A DNA stretch of 64,000 bases from Bettongia penicillata ogilbyi (taxonomy: Eukaryota > Chordata > Mammalia > Diprotodontia > Potoroidae). The stretch spans positions 5,658,373-5,722,372 of the forward strand of contig JAJHZJ010000061.1 in the NCBI GenBank assembly GCA_023548195.1. Reading direction: 5' to 3'. The position numbers and the translations under genes were made by a program. The notes under the pieces were generated by a model that saw only the letters and a program-made list of their open reading frames with translations, searched no databases and was not told where the DNA came from. Each line of letters begins with the position of its first letter. Position 1 is the stretch's first letter. Shown here piece by piece: positions 57,501 to 64,000 of the stretch.

Positions 57501-59010
57501 AAGTGATCTCTGCATATTCCATCTTCAAGGATAGTTGTTCTGGCTTATATAGTTGAAAAACTTATGTTCTTTAACATTGTTTTTTGCTTACTTCTGTCAA
57601 ACTTCAACATTTTTGCGTTCTTAATAACCTAATTTTTCACTTCTTTAAAGAGGGACTCCCTCACAAACTCATTTTTCTCCTAACCTACTGTTTTAAAAAT
57701 GTGCACTGTAGAGTTCCAATTTCGGACCGATATCTGAATATTTTTAATTTCTGCATTTATGGATTTTAGCTCTCTTTTGAACTATTCTGGAGGTACCTCT
57801 TGTTGATCTGTGCTATCTGGAGAGCCCACAGGATTTTTTTTTTTTTCCAAAAGGCACTGGTTAAGTTCAATTTCTTTCAAGTAATTTATTAAGATCTTTC
57901 TATTCTTTTTGATATTTTTGTTTATTCTTTGTTCTGTCTTTAGGATATTTTCTGTTGATTAACTGATCAATGTGTGGGGATTTTATTGAGGATTTTCCTC
58001 TTGATATCTGTGGAGACTGATCTTAAAAAAAAAGTGTCATCCCATCATTTACTTGTAGTATCTCTCTCTTTGCTACTGAGCAAATAAAGAAGCCTGGGCT
58101 GCAAGGCTCTCAAAGCCTCCCCATGTTAGAGGATACAGGATTCAGCGTCTTCAGCCTTTGTTTTACATAACCTTTTGGGGGACAATTCAGATATTATCAT
58201 GGTCTTTGGCACTCCTCCAAATTCTACTCTTAGGACTTATTTTCTTCCCAGGGTTGAGTAGAGTCTTTCCATACTTAATGAGGAATGCTCAAGAACAGTC
58301 ACTGCAACAGCAGGTAATCTTTACTGTAAAGCTAGGCAGCATGTTTTCAACCTGTCCAATTCTTCCTTTCCTTCATTTAACTGGAAGAATCAGGACTTAC
58401 TATTTTTTGCAAGAGGGTGGAGAAAAGAAGTTTTGTGCAAGAGTCACTACAGCACCATTCCTATGAATTTGCCAATGCTCCTGAAAGGCTTGTATGCTGA
58501 CTGGCAGGGAAGAACGTAGGAAGCGCGTTAAGTACCAGAATTATCTAGGGTTACTTCATAAGAACTTTACATTTTTAGAAAGTGTCTTCTGTGGATTTAA
58601 TCGTAATCACTCTACATTTGGAACATAATTCCTTTTACGGAAGATCAGCAGATTATGAAGCAATTTAGAAAAAGTGAACAATCTGCCATCTTGCAGGCCG
58701 TCAAGTCATTAACTGTGAGCCTTCCTTACTCTTGAAGTCACTTGAAAAATGACGAAACACGCAGTCTACTCAAACCGCACAAGGGCAGACATCGTCGATA
58801 CGGGGAAGCAGAAGGAAGTACAGTCCGGCTTTCCCTCACAACTCCTACATGGAAATCTAGAATACGTGCCAGATCAAGACAGGACTGGAAAATCCGATAA
58901 GTATTTACAGGGTTATTTGTCTGGGGGTAGGTCTGCATAAGGAGGCTGAATAAGAAATCACTGGATAAAGATAAAGGCTAGACAGGAGCATGCAGCACAG
59001 GAATGGATCT
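57501..59010. other. PDS5B large intron, nothing identified
   Basis: T-rich tracts near 57834-57846 and no recognised repeat or exon. An opposed pair of 63- and 66-residue frames at 58738-58940 has no known motif. Confidence 0.4.
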
Positions 59011-59012
59011 TT

Positions 59013-59205
59013 GTTGTTCAGTAATTTTTTAGTCATGTCCAACTCTTCCTTGACTCCATTTGGGGTATTCTTTCCCATTTCTTTCTCCAGTTCATTTTAC
59101 AGATGAGAAACTGAGGCAGAATTAAGTGACTTGCCCAGAGCCATACAGCTAATAAGCATCTTCCTAACTAAGCCTTGGTACTCTATCCATTGCACCACCT
59201 AGATG
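59013..59205 (-). mobile_element. tRNA-derived marsupial SINE, internally shortened
   Basis: 'tgactccatttggggtattc', 'ttacagatgagaaactgagg', 'cttgcccagagccatacagc' and 'ccattgcaccacctagatgg' in inverted order. The middle of the tRNA-related part is deleted. Confidence 0.88.
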
Positions 59206-59929
59206 GATGGATGTACAGCCTGCCAATGCCTTGCACCAGTGCAAGAAGAGATCCGACATCAGGTACAAAAGGTTAACCTTGAGCAGAGAGCAGGAACAGG
59301 TGGCTAACTAACAGCTATATTTGGCATTAGAATCCACTCCAGGGTCACAGACTCAGTAGGGACTAATGAGCCTAGGGGGTAATCATCCAAGGTAAGGAGC
59401 AGTCACAGGCCTTAGTCTACGTACTGAATGAAGAACAAGTACAGAAGTGAGTAGCAGCTGTATGGCTCTTGGAGCAGAATAGGGTCTCAATTCCAGCCTG
59501 AACCCCAATCAAAGGCCTATAGAGGAATAACCATGGCAGGACCCTCAGTGCAAAGGAAGTCTGTAGTTCTGTCACTATGAATCAACAGAACTTTCTATTT
59601 GGCAGGCAGTGACTAAGGCCAACAGCAGTCTACCAGAGTTCAAACCAAGGGCAAGTTCACATTTTGTTCAAACTCAAACCCAGGGCAGAAACTTGCAATG
59701 CTCAGAATTCATACTGGATCAGATCATTCTGGTCATATCAAAAGTTTACAGATCCAAAGTCTCTGAGACCCTGGAATAACATAACACCTAATATCCCAAG
59801 AAAGTAGCATGAAGACTCAAAAGGACACAAAACAAAACTTTGTCTAAAACACAGCACAGCCATACTTCTTTCAGATATGTACAGAGAATGGTCCTGGTAC
59901 AAAACCTGAAGTCAGGAAGTAACAGGGAT

Positions 59930-61110
59930 GGAAGAATGAACAAACAATTAAAAAAGAACATCATGAAGAGCTATTATGGTAATAGGGATGCTTAAGACAC
60001 AAACACACAAAAAGGGAATTACTTCAACATATCTATAAGTAAGACAAAGAACAATACAGGATGGGCAAAAGTTAAAATAAAATTCCTAGAGGAAATAAAG
60101 CAAGAGTTTAAAAAAAAAGAGCTAACAATGATTTTCACAAATGAGAGGCACTAGATTTAAAAAAAACTGGGAAAGAAATAGGGAAACAGAGTTAGAGAAA
60201 AATGAAAAGAAAAAATTAGTGCTATGGAAGAAAGAATTAGAAAGCAAATTAACAGCCTGGAACAAGAGATACAAAACCTTACCCAAGAAAACAATTTCTT
60301 TAAAATTAGAATGGATCAAAAAGAGATCAATAATTATGAGAAAACAAGAAACATTCAAAGAGGAGTCAAAAGACTGAAAAAAAAATGGAAGTCTTAAAAT
60401 ATATTAAAAACAACTTACCTGGAAAATAGATCAGAGTTTTAAAGATTACTGGCCTACCAGAAAGGCATGACCCTCCTCCCTCCTCCCAAAAAAAGAATCA
60501 AGATTTCATATTTCAAGAAACCATAAAAGAAAAAGAAAACTGACCTTGGAACCAGAGGGTAAAGTTAAAAAATAAAGAATCCACTGCTCTACTACCAAAA
60601 AAAAAATGCCCTATGGAGCATCTCAACTAAAATCTATAGCATTGAGATCTAAGAAAAAAAATAACATAAGTAGGTAGGAAGAAAGAATTCAAATACCAAA
60701 GAACCTTAGTTAGGGTCCCACAGGATTTAGTAACTACTGCTGAAGAGTTTGGAAGATAATATTCCAGAAGGTAAAGCCTTTGTAAGTTCAAGAATAACTT
60801 CTCCAGCAAAACTGAGTAAAATTCTACAGAAGAATGGAGGGAGAGGGAAGAAAGGCTAGGGAAAATTATCTCATACAAGTAAAAATCTACTACACACAAA
60901 GAGAAAGGTAGAGGGCTGTCACTTTAATTTCTCTCTCATTTGAACTAATCAAAGAACACGCATGCACACACATACACAGTTAGTTAAATAATTATTCAAC
61001 AAGAAAATAAGAGGAAAAGAAGAGTGAGAAAGTGGAAAGGGAAAGAAGGCAGATTAAGGGAGGTATTAGTCCTAAGCAAAACTATAACTAATGATATAAA
61101 AAATATCAGC
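59930..61110 (+). mobile_element. Old L1-type element, decayed ORF1 region
   Basis: Contains 'ggaaaatagatcagagtttt' where the intact element below has 'ggaaaatagatccaggagag', and 'ccagcaaaactgagtaaaat' matching 'ccagcaaaactgagtataat' at 62834. These two anchors bracket the RNA-binding half of ORF1. Stops, frameshifts and a large internal deletion make it inactive. Sequence at 61021-61075 resembles the region after ORF1. It is interrupted at 61111 by the younger element, in the same orientation. Confidence 0.8.
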
Positions 61111-61858
61111 AGGGGGTGGATCCAAGATGGCGGGGTAGAAAGACTCATGTATGCTAGCTCCGAACCCACAGCCCATATATTTCCTGCAAGAAGAACTCCC
61201 CACAAATTGTTGATCACAGCAAGGCGTGCAGAAACACAGTGGAAAAGATCTCCGTTCCATAGAGCCTTGGCAAGCCGTCCCCAGGGGTCCGTCGCGCCCC
61301 GGACAGTGGAGTCCACCTCCTGTGCTGCCCTGGCCACAGAGGAGCAGATCCGAGCAGGCTTCAGGGACGGAACCTCTGGCAGCCACGAAGGTCCCTCCGC
61401 CCACAAATGCTACAGGTCAGTGAGAGAGATATCTGGGCTGGCTGAGAGGGGAGCGGGGTGTCTCCGTGACTTGGGCCCTCTCGGGAGGCAGCAGCGGAGG
61501 GAGCGGCAGAGGCAGTGCCAGAGGCAGTGCCAGAGGCAGCAGGACAGCAGGCAGCAGCAGGCAGAAGTTCAGGGCCATTCCGGAAGGTCTCTGCATAAAC
61601 CATCTGAGGGAACTGAGCCTGGGAGATGGCCCTGCCCCCACCCACCCCATTACTGAAGGTCTCTGCATAAAGCCCCTGAGGGAACTGAGCCTGGGAGGCG
61701 GCCCTGCCCCCACCCCAGCACCAGAACTTAAGCTCACATTGAATAGCAGCCGCTCCTGCCACGTAAACCCCATTTGAATCTCAGACCCCAAGCACTAGCT
61801 GGGCGGATCTAGGCGGGGGTGGACAGGAATCTCAGAAGTCAAGTAACTGGCTGGGAAA
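61111..61858 (+). promoter_or_regulatory. HAL1-like 5' UTR / internal promoter region with 72-bp tandem repeat
   Basis: GC- and CpG-richer than anything nearby. YY1-like 'ccaagatggcgg' sits about 10 bases from the start. From 61583 a segment containing 'gaaggtctctgcataaa' and 'gagggaactgagcctgggag' repeats at a 72-bp offset (second copy from 61655). CAG-rich 'ggcagtgccagaggcagtgc' runs precede it. The promoter role is inferred from L1 biology. Confidence 0.7.
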
Positions 61859-62959
61859 ATGCCCAGAAAAGGGAAGAAAAATAAGACCATAGAAAGCTAC
61901 TTTGAGGGGCTACAGATGTTCCCGCCTTTCAATTCTGATGACGAGGAACAATGCTTACCATCAGGGAAAGGCGTGGAGGTTGGGGCCTCTGTATCCCAGA
62001 CATCCCAGGGGGATGTCCGGTGGGCTCAGGCCATGGAAGAGCTCAAAAAGGATTTTGAAAATCAAGTTAGACAGGTGGAGGAAAAACTGGGAAGAGAAAT
62101 GAGAGAGATGCAAGAAAAGCATGAAAAATGGGTCAATACCTTGCTAAAGGAGACCCAAAAAAATGCCGAAGAAAATAACACCTTGAAAAATAGGCTAACT
62201 CAATTGGCAAAAGAGGTTCAAAAAGCCAATGAGGAGAAGAATGCTTTCAAAAGCAGAATTAGCCAAATGGAAAAAGAGGTTCAAAAGCTCACTGAAGATA
62301 ACAGTTCTCTCAAAATAAGAATGGAACAGATGGAAGCTAATGACTTTCTGAGAAACCAAGAAATCACCAAACAAAACCAAAAGAATGAAAAAATGGAAGA
62401 GAATGTGAAATATCTCATGGGAAAAACAACTGACCTGGAAAATAGATCCAGGAGAGATAATTTAAAAATTATGGGACTACCTGAAAGCCATGATCAAAAA
62501 AAGAGCCTAGACATCATCTTCCATGAAATTTTCGAGGAAAACTGCCCTGACATTCTACAACCAGAGGGCAAAATAAGGATTGAAAGAATCCATCAATCAC
62601 CACCTGAAAGAGACCCAAAAAGAGAAACTCCTAGGAACACTGTGGCCAAACTCCAGAATTCCCAGGTCAAGGAGAAAATATTGCAAGCAGCTAGAAAGAA
62701 ACAATTCCAGTATTGTGGAAATACAATCAGGACAACACAAGATCTAGCAGCTGCTACATTAAGGGATCGAAGGGCATGGAATAGGATATTCCAGAAGTTA
62801 AAGGAACTAGGACTCAAACCAAGAATCACCTACCCAGCAAAACTGAGTATAATACTTCAGGGGAAAATATGGTCTTTCAATGAAACAGAGGACTTTCAAG
62901 CATTCTTGATGAAAAGACCAGAGCTGAAAAGAAAATTTGACTTTCAAACACAAGAATGA
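61859..62959 (+). CDS. L1-type ORF1 protein (RNA-binding chaperone), intact
   Basis: 366 codons without a break. ORF1p forms coiled-coil trimers that bind element RNA in cytoplasmic ribonucleoprotein particles. Residues 1-50 are low-complexity and basic-to-acidic. A heptad-rich coiled coil runs from about 56 to 195 (MEELKKDFENQV through MGKTTDLENRS). The RRM-like domain starts SRRDNLKIMGLPE at about 197 and extends to roughly 285, including IRIERIHQSPPERDP. The C-terminal domain (about 290-352) has TTQDLAAATLRDRRAWNRIF and LGLKPRITYPAKLSI, matching the conserved RISYPAKLS-type motif of L1 ORF1p. The length is close to other mammalian ORF1p. The start ATG follows 'ggctgggaaa'. No ORF2 follows. 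An intact frame suggests recent insertion. Confidence 0.93.
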   Translation: MPRKGKKNKTIESYFEGLQMFPPFNSDDEEQCLPSGKGVEVGASVSQTSQGDVRWAQAMEELKKDFENQVRQVEEKLGREMREMQEKHEKWVNTLLKETQKNAEENNTLKNRLTQLAKEVQKANEEKNAFKSRISQMEKEVQKLTEDNSSLKIRMEQMEANDFLRNQEITKQNQKNEKMEENVKYLMGKTTDLENRSRRDNLKIMGLPESHDQKKSLDIIFHEIFEENCPDILQPEGKIRIERIHQSPPERDPKRETPRNTVAKLQNSQVKEKILQAARKKQFQYCGNTIRTTQDLAAATLRDRRAWNRIFQKLKELGLKPRITYPAKLSIILQGKIWSFNETEDFQAFLMKRPELKRKFDFQTQE

Positions 62960-63095
62960 GAAGAAGCATGAAAAAGTAAACAGAAAAGAGAAGTCATAAG
63001 GGACTTACCAAAAGTGAACTGTTTACATTCCTACATGGAAAGACAATATTTGTAACTCTTAAAATTTTTCAGTATCTGGGTAATTGGTGGGACCA

Positions 63096-63190
63096 CACAC
63101 ACACATACACGCACACACGTACACGCATGCACGCACACACACACACATGCACGCGCGCACACACACACACACACACATGCACACACATAC
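63096..63190 (+). repeat. (CA)n microsatellite inside the HAL1-like element
   Basis: Compound CA repeat with CG interruptions ('cacgcacacacgtacacgca' and similar) about 140 bp after the ORF1 stop. The family may carry it by descent rather than by local expansion. Confidence 0.9.
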
Positions 63191-64000
63191 AGAGACAGAG
63201 AGCCCAGAGTGAATTGAATAGGATGGGACCATATCTTAAAAGAAATTAAGGTAAATGGTGAGAGAGAAATGTAATGGGAGGAGAGAGGGTGAAATGGAAT
63301 GGGGTAAATTATATCTCATTCAAGAGGCAAGCAGGAGACTTTTTAGTGGAGGGAAAAAGAGGAGAGCTGAGAAAAAAAACAAGAAGTTTACCCTCATCAC
63401 ATTTGACTAAAGGAAGGAATAAAATGCACACTCATTTTGGTATGAAAACCTATCTTACAATACAGGAAAGTGGGGGAGGAGATAAGCAAGCGGGGGGGAT
63501 GATGGTAGGGAGGGCAGTGGGAGGAGGGAGCAATTTGAAGTCAACACTCAGGGAGGGACAGGATCAAAAGACAGAATAGAAACAATGGGGGGCAGGACAG
63601 GATGGAGGGAAATACAGTTAGTCTTACACAACACGACTATTATCGAAGTCATTTGCAAAACTACACAGATAGGGCCTATATTGAATTGCCTGCCTTCCCA
63701 AAGGAAATGGGTGGGGAGGGAGGCATGAGGAGAATTTGGAACTCAAAGTTTTAGGAACAACTGGTTAGTATTGTTGCTGCTACTAGGAAATAAGAAATAC
63801 AGTTAATGGGGAATAGAAAGTCATCTGGCCCTACAGGACAAAAGAGAAGATGGGGACAAGAGAAGGGAGGGATGATAGAAGAGAGGGAAGATTGGTGATA
63901 GGGAAAATTAGATTGCTCGGTGTATTGGGGTGGGGGGAGGGGATAAAAGGGGAGAAAATTTGGAACCCAAAATTTTGTGAAAATGAATGTAAAAAGTTAA
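63191..64000 (+). other. HAL1-like 3' UTR
   Basis: Purine-rich, with G-runs ('gcgggggggatgatgg', 'ggggtggggggagggg') that could form G-quadruplexes, a known trait of mammalian L1 3' UTRs. 'aacacgactattatcgaagt' and 'acagatagggcctatattga' are shared in altered form with 13726-13776. Confidence 0.75.

Larger units (their letters stand above)
61111..64000 (+). mobile_element. Half-L1 (HAL1-like) retrotransposon, near full length
   Basis: Starts 'gggggtggatccaagatgg' then 'cggggtag', the same layout as the start of mammalian L1s, with a CAAGATGGCGG-type YY1 motif near the 5' end. A GC-rich 5' UTR (61111-61858), an intact ORF1 (61859-62959), a CA microsatellite and a long purine-rich 3' UTR follow. 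No endonuclease or reverse transcriptase is present between ORF1 and the 3' UTR, which is how half-L1 elements are defined. Its 3' UTR landmarks recur at 13650-14125. The last bases ('gaatgtaaaaagttaa') suggest the 3' end lies at or just past the window edge, so no target duplication can be checked. Mobilisation would need L1 reverse transcriptase supplied in trans (inference). Confidence 0.85.

Noticed and set aside
61024..61656. 210-codon plus-strand open frame upstream of ORF1
   Set aside because: It starts in the older element and crosses the insertion boundary at 61111 into the GC-rich 5' UTR, with Arg/Gln low complexity. No domain; chance frame.
63096..63190. CRISPR-like repeat array
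   Set aside because: It is a CA/CG dinucleotide microsatellite with no spacer structure.
51191..64000. Search for another upstream PDS5B exon
   Set aside because: No segment encoding the expected REYLKQHAAVSE-type sequence was found on the minus strand, so the exon is placed outside the window.

Overview
This is a mammalian, almost certainly marsupial, genomic window. It is AT-rich and intron-dominated. It is packed with old L2- and MIR-type repeats, tRNA-derived SINEs of the kind typical of marsupials, RTE-clade LINE remnants, small hAT-like DNA transposons and L1/half-L1 elements. The species cannot be fixed from the sequence alone. There are no bacterial-type operons, CRISPR arrays or ribosomal RNA genes.

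The only host gene I can support is PDS5B (APRIN, a cohesin regulator), on the minus strand. The window holds its last ten coding exons, between 51190 and 27784, encoding about 467 C-terminal residues. Splice phases agree at every junction. The encoded part runs from the end of the helical-repeat region into the disordered, highly charged tail with two AT-hook motifs, and ends in an [14 protein letters not shown] C-terminus and a TGA stop. A largely repeat-free stretch, about 24500 to 27783, is the likely 3' UTR. The intron upstream of the first visible exon runs off the right edge and exceeds 12.8 kb.

Layout. 1-24500: intergenic sequence downstream of PDS5B, with L2, MIR, RTE, L1 and SINE copies, a decayed C2H2 zinc-finger fragment at 12.6-12.8 kb, and an unexplained GC-rich block at 10.5-11.4 kb. 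24500-51190: PDS5B 3' UTR, exons and introns. 51191-59900: the large PDS5B intron with assorted repeats. 59930-61110: an old L1-type ORF1 region. From 61111 to about the right edge a much younger half-L1 (HAL1-like) element interrupts it. It has a complete 5' end, an intact 366-residue ORF1 and no ORF2.

The most noteworthy observations are the intact HAL1-like retrotransposon with its 72-bp promoter-region duplication, two splicing oddities in PDS5B (tandem donors 6 nt apart, and a 94-nt intron with no in-frame stop), datable nested insertions with target-site duplications, and the zinc-finger relic. I see no convincing wholly new system. All identifications rest on reading the sequence and on recalled family features. 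No database search was run.
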